Shown: piece by piece, positions 7,725 to 16,192 of the stretch | Numbering within the stretch: position 1 is the first letter of the stretch | Layout: every line of letters begins with the position of its first letter | Assembly (NCBI RefSeq): GCF_001861355.1 | Contig: NZ_MASN01000035.1 | Coordinates: 372,001-436,000, forward strand | Direction: 5' to 3' | Length of the DNA: 64,000 bases | DNA from: Natrialba sp. SSL1 | GTDB taxonomy: Archaea; Halobacteriota; Halobacteria; Halobacteriales; Natrialbaceae | Made by a program: the position numbers and the translations under genes | Notes under the pieces: model-generated | The model's input: only the letters and a program-made list of their open reading frames with translations | Told to the model about the DNA's origin: nothing | Database searches by the model: none

Positions 7725-8951
7725 ATGACCATCACAACCGACGTCCTCGTCATCGGCGGCGGCGCAACCGGCACCGGAATCGCCCGCGACCTCGCCCTTC
7801 GTGGCATCGACATCACGCTCGCCGAGCGCGACGGCCTCTCGGCCGGCACCTCCGGGCGCTCACACGGCCTCCTTCACAGCGGCGCTCGCTACGCCGAAGC
7901 CGACGCCGAGGGTGCACTCGAGTGCCTCGAGGAGAACCGAATCCTGCGGGAGATTGCGGGCGAGTGCATCCGAGAGACTCGCGGTCTCTTCGTGCAAGTG
8001 GCCGGCGACGACCCGGCGTACTTCGACGAGAAACGCGCGGCCTGCGAGGAACTTGGCATTCCGGTCGATGTCGTCGACGGCGACGACGCGCGGGAGGCGG
8101 TCCCCGGACTCGACGCAGCTGTCGAACGCGCGATGTGGGTGCCGGACGCCGTCGTCCTCCCCTCGCGGCTGGTCGCGGCTACTGCCGCGGACGCCCGCGA
8201 ACACGGCGCTCGTATTCTGACACACGCACCGGTGGAGTCGATGGTACTCGAGAACGAACGCATCAACTCAGTTTCGCTTGGCGGCGCTGCGGAGACCGTC
8301 GTCGAACCCGAATACGTCGTCAACGCGACGGGGCCACACGCTGGCACAGTCGCAGAGATGGCCGGCGTAACCGTCGAAATGCGCCCGACGCGAGGTGTGA
8401 TGGTCTCGGTCGAGCACGCGGGACTCGAGCCGGTGCTCAATCGCTGTCGGGATCCAGCGGACGGCGATATTATCGTCCCCCACGACGACGAGGTCGTGCT
8501 CGGGACAACGAGCGTCCCGGTCGACGATCCCGATGAGTTCGAACGCGACGAGCAAGAAATCGAGCGAACGATCCGCGAGTGTGCGACGATGCTCCCCGCC
8601 GTGGCCGACGCTCCGCGGGTTCGGTCGTGGTGGGGTGTCCGCCCACTATACGAACCCGACGAAGCGGCTCACGGCGGTCGTGGCATCTCGCGCGGATTTG
8701 TCCAGCTCGATCACGCCGAGGACGGCGTCGCCAACTTCGTCAGTATCGTCGGCGGCAAACTCACCACGTACCGGCGGATGGCCGAGTCCGTTTCCGATCT
8801 GGTTGCGGATCGGCTTGGGGTGGGGGACTCGAGTACGACAGCCGAGCGAGAACTGATCGGTGCGTCGTCGGCGAGCAAACTCGATACGTTCGTCGACGAG
8901 TTCGGCGGCCGTGGACCGACAGATGCTGATCTGGTCGGCCAGGATGGGTGA
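7725..8951 (+). CDS. FAD-dependent glycerol-3-phosphate dehydrogenase-like protein (short GlpA homologue)
   Basis: The 408-residue protein opens with the FAD Rossmann motif VLVIGGGATGTGIARDLA and the family block GTSGRSHGLLHSGARYA, and has RPTRGVMVSVEH and SIVGGKLTTYRRMAE farther on, as in GlpA/GlpD. It would oxidise glycerol-3-phosphate to dihydroxyacetone phosphate at the membrane. It ends soon after the substrate-binding domain and lacks the C-terminal BFD-like iron-sulphur domain of full-length GlpA (usually over 500 residues); no glpB or glpC follows. It may be a stand-alone paralogue using another acceptor, or act on a related 2-hydroxy acid or phosphate ester. Confidence 0.75.
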   Translation: MTITTDVLVIGGGATGTGIARDLALRGIDITLAERDGLSAGTSGRSHGLLHSGARYAEADAEGALECLEENRILREIAGECIRETRGLFVQVAGDDPAYFDEKRAACEELGIPVDVVDGDDAREAVPGLDAAVERAMWVPDAVVLPSRLVAATAADAREHGARILTHAPVESMVLENERINSVSLGGAAETVVEPEYVVNATGPHAGTVAEMAGVTVEMRPTRGVMVSVEHAGLEPVLNRCRDPADGDIIVPHDDEVVLGTTSVPVDDPDEFERDEQEIERTIRECATMLPAVADAPRVRSWWGVRPLYEPDEAAHGGRGISRGFVQLDHAEDGVANFVSIVGGKLTTYRRMAESVSDLVADRLGVGDSSTTAERELIGASSASKLDTFVDEFGGRGPTDADLVGQDG

Positions 8952-9002
8952 GGAGTGAGCAAGTAGTCGGACGCGCTTGTTCCCGAAGACCTGGATTACT
9001 GG

Positions 9003-9392
9003 TTACTGGTTACGCAGCCACTCGCGTGCGTCGTCTCGGTTGTCGAAGATGCGTGAGGTCGTGTTTTCGCCGACTTCGGTGACCATTTCCTCGACGGACA
9101 TGTTGCTGACGACGCTTGCGGGCTGGACGATCGCCATGTTCTGGAGCGAGGACTCGAACGCACGCGGATGCCAGTCGTCGTGCGTCCAGTCGCGGTCGTC
9201 CTGGGTCACTGTCCCCAGATCCCGGAGGTCGGCGAGCCAGTTTTCCGCACCGTGCTCGATCGCGAGGTCGAGGCCGGCGTCGAGGCCGTCCCGGTAGTCG
9301 TCTTCCTTCGCGAATGCCTGCCAGTTCATGAGAACGGTCTCGAGGTCGCTGTCCCACTCGATCGTCAGATGATCGCGTTCGTAGTATGCCAT
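9003..9392 (-). CDS. Small STAS/SEC14-like domain protein, function unknown
   Basis: This 129-residue acidic protein (MAYYERDHLTIEWDSDLETV...) has the alternating strand-helix pattern of SpoIIAA/STAS-like proteins: a central NWLADLRDLGTVTQDD segment and a C-terminal IFDNRDDAREWL. Similar single-domain proteins occur in bacteria and archaea, but no biochemical role is established to my knowledge. On the minus strand TTCTTATTTAC near 9420 is a TATA element about 28 bp ahead of the ATG, so the mRNA is probably leaderless. It is convergent with the GlpA-like gene, with a 51-bp gap. I am confident it is a gene and less so about the fold. Confidence 0.65.
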   Translation of the reverse strand: MAYYERDHLTIEWDSDLETVLMNWQAFAKEDDYRDGLDAGLDLAIEHGAENWLADLRDLGTVTQDDRDWTHDDWHPRAFESSLQNMAIVQPASVVSNMSVEEMVTEVGENTTSRIFDNRDDAREWLRNQ

Positions 9393-9560
9393 TACAGAAG
9401 TAATGATAAACGTTGTAAATAAGAATTCTTGCCAATTATAACAGAAGTGGTAGTTGAATGTGAATCTGTACCTTGGCCCTTGGATGACTGTAGCGTGTCT
9501 TGTCGTCGATTACCACGATGCCCCAAACACCTATTTGTCGATAGTGTGAATTAACAGCCA

Positions 9561-10319
9561 ATGACTCTCGTTGACGACCGCGTTGCAGTCATCACAGGCG
9601 CTGGCTCCGGAATCGGACGAACGACGGCAACGACGTTCGCCGACCACGGCGCGTCCGTCGTCGTCGCCGACGTGGACGTTGAGGGCGGACGAGCGACCGT
9701 CGAGACGATTACAGACAATGGCGGTGAGGCGACGTTTGTCGAGGCAGACGTTTCGAACCCCGACGACGCCCAGGCGATGATTGACACCGCTGTCGACGAG
9801 TACGGCGGCCTCGATGTGCTGTTCAACAACGCCGCGATCGAGGGGCCAGTTGCACGACTCGACGACTACGAGAACGACGCCTTCGAGCAGGTTATCGATG
9901 TCAACCTGAAGGGCGTCTGGTACGGGATGAAGTACGGCATCAAGGCGATGCTCGAGGACGGCGGCGGCTCGATCATCAGCGCCTCCTCCATCGGCGGCGA
10001 GGTCGCCGTGCCCCAGTACAGTGGCTACGGCGCGGCGAAGGCCGCAGTCGGCCAGCTCACCCGGTACGCGGCCATCGAGTACGCAGAAGAGGGCATCCGC
10101 GCGAACGCAGTCGCACCCGGCATCGTCCGCACCGAGATGATCGAGCGAACAATCGAGGAACACCCCGACATGGAGGAACAGTTCGAGGAAACCGAACCGA
10201 TGCCGGGTCTCGCAGAGCCCAAGGAAATCGCGAACGCCGTGCTCTTTCTCGGCTCGGACCTCTCCTCGCGCGTCACCGGCGTGACGCTCCCCGTGGAAGG
10301 CGGCTACCTCGCGCAGTAA
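9561..10319 (+). CDS. Short-chain dehydrogenase/reductase (SDR family)
   Basis: The 252-residue protein is a classical SDR. It has the cofactor motif TGAGSGIG at residues 12-19, an Asp after strand 2 (VVADVD) suggesting NAD(H) preference, the NNAA motif, catalytic Ser in SASSIGG, YGAAK (Tyr and Lys four apart), and the C-terminal GVTLPVEGGYLAQ. Substrate cannot be read from the sequence; the family covers sugar, steroid and acyl dehydrogenases. An AT-rich block upstream (CTATTTGTCG near 9533) fits a TATA element roughly 27 bp before the ATG. No functional partner is adjacent. Confidence 0.85.
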   Translation: MTLVDDRVAVITGAGSGIGRTTATTFADHGASVVVADVDVEGGRATVETITDNGGEATFVEADVSNPDDAQAMIDTAVDEYGGLDVLFNNAAIEGPVARLDDYENDAFEQVIDVNLKGVWYGMKYGIKAMLEDGGGSIISASSIGGEVAVPQYSGYGAAKAAVGQLTRYAAIEYAEEGIRANAVAPGIVRTEMIERTIEEHPDMEEQFEETEPMPGLAEPKEIANAVLFLGSDLSSRVTGVTLPVEGGYLAQ

Positions 10320-10490
10320 CGGTGGGTAGCGTCGGGTGATCATCTTCTTCCGCGGAAACCTAATCGCGACTCGTACTGGCGAAATCACACCGGACAGGCC
10401 ACCTGTCGAGTCGGTCTGCAATCCGTGAGACCAGTCGTGAAATGTTGTGGGACATCAGGGGCTTAAGTCAGTGTGGCACGAGTAGTAAAC

Positions 10491-11462
10491 GTGGTAGCTA
10501 ATCTCACTCGTCAGCGCGAGCGTGATCCTCAATCGGAAGAGAACGCACGGGAATCGGAGGGAGACCGGGAACGAATCTGTTCGGAATGCGAATCAGCCAC
10601 GCTCATCAAGAGTGACGATCAGGGGGAACTCGTCTGTAAGGACTGTGGTCTGATCGTCGAAGAGACGAACATCGACCACGGCCCAGAATGGCGAGCGTTC
10701 AACCACTCCGAACGACAGAACAAGTCTCGTGTTGGCTCGCCGACGACCAAGACGATGCACGACAAGGGGCTCACCACGCAAATCGACTGGAAGAATAAGG
10801 ACGCCTACGGGCGCTCACTTTCCCCCGAAAAACGTAATCAGATACGCCGACTCCGAAAGTGGCAAGAGCGTATTCGAACGAAAGACGCCGGCGAGCGAAA
10901 CCTCCAGTTCGCCCTCAGCGAAATCGATCGGATGGCGAGTGCGCTCGGCGTTCCTCGCTCGGTACGCGAGGTCGCGAGCGTCATCTACCGACGCACTCTC
11001 TCCGAGGACCTGATCCGCGGTCGTTCGATCGAGGGCGTTGCCACGGGGTGTCTCTACGCTGCCTGCCGTAAAGAGGGGATTCCACGGAGCCTAGCGGAGG
11101 TCGCCGAGGTGTCGCGGGTCGAACGGAAAGAGATCGGCCGGACGTACCGATACGTCTCCGAAAGCCTCGGGCTGGAGATGAGGCCCGTCGATCCACAGGA
11201 GTACGTCCCCCGGTTCTGTTCCGAACTCGAGTTGAGCGAGGCAGTGCAGCTAAAAACCAAGGAGATAATCCAGGTCACCACGGAGAAGGGGCTACTGTCC
11301 GGAAAATCTCCGACGGGGTACGCGGCTGCCGCGATTTACGCCGCCTCGTTGCTTTGCAGCGAAAAGAAAACGCAACGGGAAGTCGCGGACGTTGCCCAGG
11401 TCACCGAAGTCACCATTCGAAATCGATATCAGGAACAGATGGAGGCGATGGGAATCGAGTGA
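10491..11462 (+). CDS. tfb: Transcription initiation factor IIB (TFB), copy 1
   Basis: The protein has an N-terminal zinc ribbon (CSEC, then CKDCG), the B-finger/linker ([18 protein letters not shown]), and two cyclin folds ending in a helix-turn-helix ([19 protein letters not shown]). It bridges TBP at the TATA box and RNA polymerase. Two in-frame GTG starts are possible, at 10473 and 10491. I chose 10491 because CTTAAG at 10462-10467 is centred about 26 bp upstream, exactly the leaderless spacing; starting at 10473 adds six residues. A second TFB gene lies at 54.3 kb in this window. Confidence 0.9.
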   Translation: MVANLTRQRERDPQSEENARESEGDRERICSECESATLIKSDDQGELVCKDCGLIVEETNIDHGPEWRAFNHSERQNKSRVGSPTTKTMHDKGLTTQIDWKNKDAYGRSLSPEKRNQIRRLRKWQERIRTKDAGERNLQFALSEIDRMASALGVPRSVREVASVIYRRTLSEDLIRGRSIEGVATGCLYAACRKEGIPRSLAEVAEVSRVERKEIGRTYRYVSESLGLEMRPVDPQEYVPRFCSELELSEAVQLKTKEIIQVTTEKGLLSGKSPTGYAAAAIYAASLLCSEKKTQREVADVAQVTEVTIRNRYQEQMEAMGIE

Positions 11463-11701
11463 TCCGACTCGGTAGCGACTGGTTTGAGAGCCCCCTCCTC
11501 TCGAGATTTGAAGCGTTAGAACTCGTCCGCAACGTCCGCCCAGAGGCCGGGCGACCGAGTGACAGATGACTGCAAACACGGTAGGATCGAAGCTTCAAGA
11601 CGGGTTTGGTTGTGATGGGAGCTGCCACGGTGCCCACGAGTTCACCCGGCGCTTGCAATTCGAGGAGTAACTACATGTACACCCGCGCCGACGACTGGCG
11701 T

Positions 11702-12394
11702 ATGAGCGAGGAGCAGTCGCCAAGCGAATCGGTACTCGAGAACACCCCCGGCCAGGGACGGACACCTGAGGCCGAGCGGATCGACCCTGCGGCTCCCGAG
11801 GAGTTCGGACTCGTACAGATCTGGTGGGGCGACGGCAAGGGGAAGACGACGGCGACCCTCGGGATGGGGATGCGCGCTGCGGGCCACGGCTACCGCGTGC
11901 ACGTCCTCCAGTTCATGAAGGGGGGCGCCTCGAGCGTCGACGCGGTCCGCGGCGAGTACAACGCGATCGACGCCCTGCCGGGGATCAGCTACGAGAATCT
12001 GGGTCACTACGGCTGGCACGGGATGGCCGACGGCAGCGACGAGGCCCAGCACGAAGCCGAAGCACAGGCCGGACTCGAGCGCGCCCGCGAGGTCATCGAC
12101 GCGGCAGGCGAGGCCGACCTCAGCGCACCACTTGCACTCGAGGGCGACCCGACCGACGGCGTGCACATGCTGATTCTGGACGAGGTGCTCTACGCCGCCG
12201 AGCGCGGCCTGATCAGTGAAGCCGACGTGCACGAATTACTGGATGCGAAACCGGACGGACTCGAGTTGGTCCTCTCCGGTGGTCACGAGGAGCCGACGTA
12301 TCTGGCCGAGCGAGTGGATTTGATGACGAACGTTCGCAAGCAGAAGCATCCGATCGAGGACGGCCAGCGGGCTCGTCGCGGGACGGAGTTCTAG
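11702..12394 (+). CDS. cobO: Cob(I)yrinic acid a,c-diamide adenosyltransferase (CobA/CobO type)
   Basis: The 230-residue protein has the CobA/CobO P-loop WWGDGKGKTTATLGMGMRA near residue 45, then YRVHVLQFMKGGASS and the Walker-B-like VHMLILDEVLYA, ending KQKHPIEDGQRARRGTEF as is typical of haloarchaea. It adenosylates the corrin cobalt in cobalamin synthesis or salvage. The ATG at 11702 begins the acidic haloarchaeal N-terminal extension; ATGs at 11606 and 11675 are alternatives. It is 3.8 kb from cobQ with an ABC exporter and unrelated genes between, so the pathway genes are loosely clustered rather than one operon. I looked for a cobalamin riboswitch in the 239-bp upstream gap and saw none. 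Confidence 0.88.
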   Translation: MSEEQSPSESVLENTPGQGRTPEAERIDPAAPEEFGLVQIWWGDGKGKTTATLGMGMRAAGHGYRVHVLQFMKGGASSVDAVRGEYNAIDALPGISYENLGHYGWHGMADGSDEAQHEAEAQAGLERAREVIDAAGEADLSAPLALEGDPTDGVHMLILDEVLYAAERGLISEADVHELLDAKPDGLELVLSGGHEEPTYLAERVDLMTNVRKQKHPIEDGQRARRGTEF

Positions 12395-12414
12395 CTGAAT
12401 TGTCGGTGTGCACC

Positions 12415-13161
12415 TCACCCGCTAGTCGGACTCGAGCCAGCAGAGCGACGGACAAGCCGCCCGAGGAATGCGAGGAAGACGACCGATCCGAGGATTCCAG
12501 CGAGAACGAGGGCTGTCCGGCTCACCCCTGCCATGACGAAATACGGCGTCCCGAGAGCCAGCAGTAGGAGACCCATTCCGAACCCGGAGACACGGACGGT
12601 CGTTCGTGTCGAGGGTTGCGTTCTCACAGCGAACGCGCCGAGACCGAGCGCCGGAAGAAACAGCGTCAGCGCTGGAACGACGCCCTCGAACCAGTCAGCG
12701 AAGTGCCACGGTGTTCCGGAGTCCTGTGACGCGTCGTACGTCAGCAAGAGGAACGCCTCGTTGCCGTCTTCGACCAGAACCGTCCCGTTTTCGGCGTCAT
12801 GATACTCGAACGAGGATGGGGGCGCTTCGTAGCCGTCGGCGCAGTAGATCACGACATTCGTACAGACGTTCGGTTCCCAGTAGGGAACCCCCCCCTGTGT
12901 TGCCCCGCTGTTGGTCCCCTCCTCGAGTGTCCGCTCGATGAACTCCTGGGCCTGTGGGGAGAGTTCGTCGACGGGGATCGGTTCGTCTCGGTCGGCGTCG
13001 GCGACGTACGTCTCGAACGTCGCCGTCGATTCGGGTGCGACGTAGTGTGGGTACTCGCTCGGATCCTCGTACGGTGAGGCATAGGCGCTGTCAGACAGTC
13101 CGACGCCGACGAGCGCGAGACTGATACCGAGAAGGAGGAGGATGGACCACCGAACAGTCAT
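12415..13161 (-). CDS. Membrane-anchored extracytoplasmic protein, function unknown
   Basis: The 248-residue protein has an N-terminal signal anchor (WSILLLLGISLALVGVGL), an extracellular domain of about 125 residues with three Cys (CTNVVIYC and neighbours) and acidic surface, then three hydrophobic segments toward the C-terminus (ALTLFLPALGLGAFAV, GMGLLLLALGTPYFVMAG, ALVLAGILGSVVFLAFLG) and a short basic tail. The ATG at 13161 replaces a longer ORF from 13302 that lacks haloarchaeal composition. I do not recognise the family. It is convergent with the cobO-type gene and divergent from the ABC exporter, so the context gives no function. Confidence 0.7.
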   Translation of the reverse strand: MTVRWSILLLLGISLALVGVGLSDSAYASPYEDPSEYPHYVAPESTATFETYVADADRDEPIPVDELSPQAQEFIERTLEEGTNSGATQGGVPYWEPNVCTNVVIYCADGYEAPPSSFEYHDAENGTVLVEDGNEAFLLLTYDASQDSGTPWHFADWFEGVVPALTLFLPALGLGAFAVRTQPSTRTTVRVSGFGMGLLLLALGTPYFVMAGVSRTALVLAGILGSVVFLAFLGRLVRRSAGSSPTSG

Positions 13162-13328
13162 ACATGACGAATAGTATGCATTACCAAGTAATTTCGGGAT
13201 CACATACAGCGTACAAAACCCCGACGTCTCCGCCTGGGAGCGATAGCACAAAACCAAACCAGTATGACAGAAACTGGTGCCAGCACAGTTATTACCAACC
13301 ACTGTGAACGATCGGTCAGCTGATACTG

Positions 13329-14087
13329 ATGGGAGTCCTTCGAGTCGACGAGTTGCGCAAGTCGTACGGCGACGTTCGGGCTGTCGACGGCATGTCCCTC
13401 GACGTCGAGCGCGGGGAACTGTTCGGCTTTCTCGGCCCCAACGGTGCCGGGAAGACGACCACGATCCGCTCGCTGACCGGCCAGATCGTCCCCGACGAGG
13501 GCACGATCGACGTGCTCGGAACCGATCCGACGACAGCGCCGATCGAAACGCGAACGCGCGTCGGCATCCTCCCCGAACAGGCGACGCCGCCGAGCTTTCT
13601 CACGCCACGGGAGTATCTCGAGTTCGTCGGCGACGTGCGCGACCTCGACAAGGAAACCGTCGCGGACGGCATCGACCGCTGGGCAGAACGACTCGGCTTC
13701 GGGAGCAAACTCGAGACGCTCCACACCGACCTCTCACGGGGCCAGCAACAGAAGGTGATGATCGCCCAGGCGTTCATCCACGAGCCGGAGCTGGTGCTCA
13801 TCGACGAACCGCTGGCGAATCTGGACCCGCTCGTCCAGGAGCAGGTCAAGCAGTTCCTCACGAGCTACGCCGCAGCGGACAACGCCGTCTTCGTCTCGAC
13901 GCACAACATCGACGTCGCGGCGGACATCTGCACCCGCGTCGGCATCGTCGCCGACGGCAAAATCGTCGCCGAACGCTCGATTGCGGACGAGACGAGCGAC
14001 GACCTCCTCGAGACGTTCCTTAACCACGTCGACGACGCGAACGCGCGTGATCTCCCATCACTCGAGCGGGACGCGATTCAGACATGA
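13329..14087 (+). CDS. ABC transporter ATP-binding protein (ABC-2 type exporter)
   Basis: The 252-residue ATPase has Walker A GPNGAGKTTT at about residues 36-45, the signature LSRGQQQKV, Walker B LVLIDEPLANLD and the switch His in STHNID. The close match to drug/Na+/copper-type ABC-2 ATPases (VLRVDELRKSYGDVRAVDG-like start) and the 4-bp ATGA overlap with the next gene, a multi-spanning permease, make this a two-gene exporter. The substrate cannot be predicted from the sequence. Confidence 0.88.
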   Translation: MGVLRVDELRKSYGDVRAVDGMSLDVERGELFGFLGPNGAGKTTTIRSLTGQIVPDEGTIDVLGTDPTTAPIETRTRVGILPEQATPPSFLTPREYLEFVGDVRDLDKETVADGIDRWAERLGFGSKLETLHTDLSRGQQQKVMIAQAFIHEPELVLIDEPLANLDPLVQEQVKQFLTSYAAADNAVFVSTHNIDVAADICTRVGIVADGKIVAERSIADETSDDLLETFLNHVDDANARDLPSLERDAIQT

Positions 14088-15649
14088 GCGGGGCCGGTAC
14101 TGACACGCCGTCACCTGCACAGGGCCAGCGAGGGAGTTCCGGCTACCAGCAAGGTCGCACCGGCCCTCAGCGCGGCGGCTCGAGCCTCGTCGGCGACGGG
14201 ACGAACCGGCTGCTGTTCGCCGCACTGCTGCGCGAAGAGTGGCGGCTACACACCCAACTGTTCGGCGGCGGGCGCTTTCTCTCCTTCCCGCTGCTGATCG
14301 CCGTGCTCGCCGCCGGCGCGACGGTTGCACTCGTGGAGACGGGAACCGCTGCCTCGACGGTCGTGCTTGGTCTCCACGTCCTCGCGCTCGGCTTCGGACT
14401 CTACAGCGGCACCGCCGGCTTCGCGGGCTCGAGCATGCTCGAGAACGTCTTCGGCGGCCTCTCGCTCGTCCTCGGCACGGCCGCGACGCTCCCGCTCTCG
14501 CGGCGACGACTGCTCGGTATCTTTCTCGTGAAGGACGCGCTGTTCTACGCCGTCGTCTTCGTCCTGCCGATGGCGACCGCGGCGATTCCTCTCGAGGGTG
14601 TGTCGGCGACGACACCGGTCGACGTCGCCACGCTGTGGCTCTCGCTCTCGCTCGTCTTCGCCGCCGGGATGACCGTGACAGTCGCGCTGATCGCGTTGCG
14701 AACGCGTGGCGTTCCGACGTGGACGCTTCTGGCTCTCGTCGCCGTCGTCGCCCTCGTAAGCGGCGTCCTCGGCTCCGCGTCGGCGACGCTCGCGGCGGCT
14801 CAAACGCTGGTCGTTCCACAGTCCGCGTCGCTCCCGGCAGGCGCTGGGCTCGCGGGTGCAACCGCACTCGTCGCCGCCGCGTCGCTTGCAGTGTACGATC
14901 CGACGTACGGGAAGCCGACCCGAACGGCAGCCGACCAGTTCGCGCGGCTTCGCAGACTCGGCGACACCGTCCCTGGTGCAACCGGTGTGAACGATCCGCT
15001 GGTCGTCAAGACACTGCTCGACCTCTCGCGCTCCGCCGGCGGCGTCTGGAAGCCGTTCGTCTCCGCCGGCATCCTGCTCGCACTCGTCGCTGCACTCGTC
15101 GGCGTCGTCCACGAGATTACCGGGATCGAACCCGCGCCCGGCATCTTCTTCGGTGGCGTGCTCGGCCTCTCGGCGTTTACCACCTACAACTGGCTCACGC
15201 AGTTCGACGCACTCGAGTCCTACCTCGCGTATCCGGTGACGATCGCGGACGTGTTCCGGGCCAAGCGGACGGCGTTCGTTCTCGTCGGCGCGCCGGCGGT
15301 GGCCGTGCCCTACCTCGCCGCAGTGCTCTGGTTCGAGGCAGCGCTCATCGATGCGCTCGTCGGCGCGTTATTGCTCGCTGGCTTCGGACTGTACTACTAC
15401 GGGCTCACGGTCTACATCGCCGGCTTCGACCCGAACGAGTTCCTCTTCGATTCGGTCCGGTTCGGGCTGTTCACCGTCGGTGCCGCGGTCGCGCTCGTTC
15501 CGGCGCTGGTCGCTGGCTTCGTCGTCGTGCCGCCGACGCTGGACATTGCGCTCGCGCTTGCCGGTATCGGGATCGGGTTCGGTGCGATTGGCGCGGTGCT
15601 CTCGAGTCGTGCGGGGCCGAAGTGGGATGCTGAGTATCGCCACGAGTAA
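14084..15649 (+). CDS. ABC-2 type exporter permease
   Basis: The 521-residue membrane protein begins with a Gly/Ser/Gln-rich cytoplasmic stretch of about 40 residues, followed by roughly ten to twelve hydrophobic segments (for example FLSFPLLIAVLAAGATVALV, VDVATLWLSLSLVFAAGMTV, ALAGIGIGFGAIGAVLSS). A central cytosolic loop of about 60 residues (YDPTYGKPTRTAADQFARLRR) separates two halves of the membrane domain. Its start overlaps the ATPase stop, so the two are coupled. I see no substrate-specific motif. The ORF is intact and has normal codon use. Confidence 0.85.
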   Translation: MSGAGTDTPSPAQGQRGSSGYQQGRTGPQRGGSSLVGDGTNRLLFAALLREEWRLHTQLFGGGRFLSFPLLIAVLAAGATVALVETGTAASTVVLGLHVLALGFGLYSGTAGFAGSSMLENVFGGLSLVLGTAATLPLSRRRLLGIFLVKDALFYAVVFVLPMATAAIPLEGVSATTPVDVATLWLSLSLVFAAGMTVTVALIALRTRGVPTWTLLALVAVVALVSGVLGSASATLAAAQTLVVPQSASLPAGAGLAGATALVAAASLAVYDPTYGKPTRTAADQFARLRRLGDTVPGATGVNDPLVVKTLLDLSRSAGGVWKPFVSAGILLALVAALVGVVHEITGIEPAPGIFFGGVLGLSAFTTYNWLTQFDALESYLAYPVTIADVFRAKRTAFVLVGAPAVAVPYLAAVLWFEAALIDALVGALLLAGFGLYYYGLTVYIAGFDPNEFLFDSVRFGLFTVGAAVALVPALVAGFVVVPPTLDIALALAGIGIGFGAIGAVLSSRAGPKWDAEYRHE

Positions 15650-15800
15650 GAGACCAGATGAGGGGGAACAGTCCTTATATGCGCTGATTCAGCACTTCGT
15701 TGGCATCCTGTCCCATCAACACGAGAACCGATCGGACAGGGAGAACTCCCTTTCATCTGCAAGGAGTGCGGAAAACCGACCGGACGGAGAGGGATGAGAT

Positions 15801-16061
15801 ATGAAAGTCGTCTACAAACCGGGCAACGCGTACGAGGAGATCAACTGCTATGACTTTCGCGAGTACGAGCAGGGGATCGTCCTGCACAACGAGGAGGGGT
15901 ACAACATCGGCTATGTTCCCCACGAAATTCTGAGTCACATCGAACCACATCCCGAGGAGACGGTCGTATTCGGGAGCGAGGAGACACTCGAGGTTCGCGG
16001 GAGCGGTGGGGAAGACGGTACTACCGAGGAGAGCAACAGCGACGACGAGGACGACGGGTGA
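15801..16061 (+). CDS. Small acidic haloarchaeal protein, function unknown
   Basis: This 86-residue protein (MKVVYKPGNAYEEINCYDF...) has a compact beta-strand-rich first half (GIVLHNEEGYNIGYVPHEIL) and a disordered Glu/Asp/Ser-rich tail. A TATA-like CTTATATG lies about 125 bp upstream, and a GAGAGGGATGAG purine tract just before the ATG resembles a ribosome-binding site, so unlike many neighbours it may be translated with a leader. The central pattern (Cys-x-Asp, then Gly-x-x-Leu, then Glu-Gly, then (I/F)x(Y/F)VPxxxL) recurs in the 58-residue protein at 54.1 kb, which suggests one small family. Confidence 0.65.
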   Translation: MKVVYKPGNAYEEINCYDFREYEQGIVLHNEEGYNIGYVPHEILSHIEPHPEETVVFGSEETLEVRGSGGEDGTTEESNSDDEDDG

Positions 16062-16192
16062 CCGTTCACGGTGAGAGCCGTCGGGCCAGCCCATGCTGGC
16101 AGGTGAGCCGATTCCGGCAACAAACCAGCCGGCACCGATAAATCGGCTGGAACCGACAGGTCGATAGCCCACGCCGGAACACGTGGGTGTGA

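Noticed and set aside
11463-11701. Possible cobalamin riboswitch upstream of cobO
   Set aside because: The conserved B12-box elements are missing; only a few fragments such as GCCAC and GGTGCCC occur by chance.
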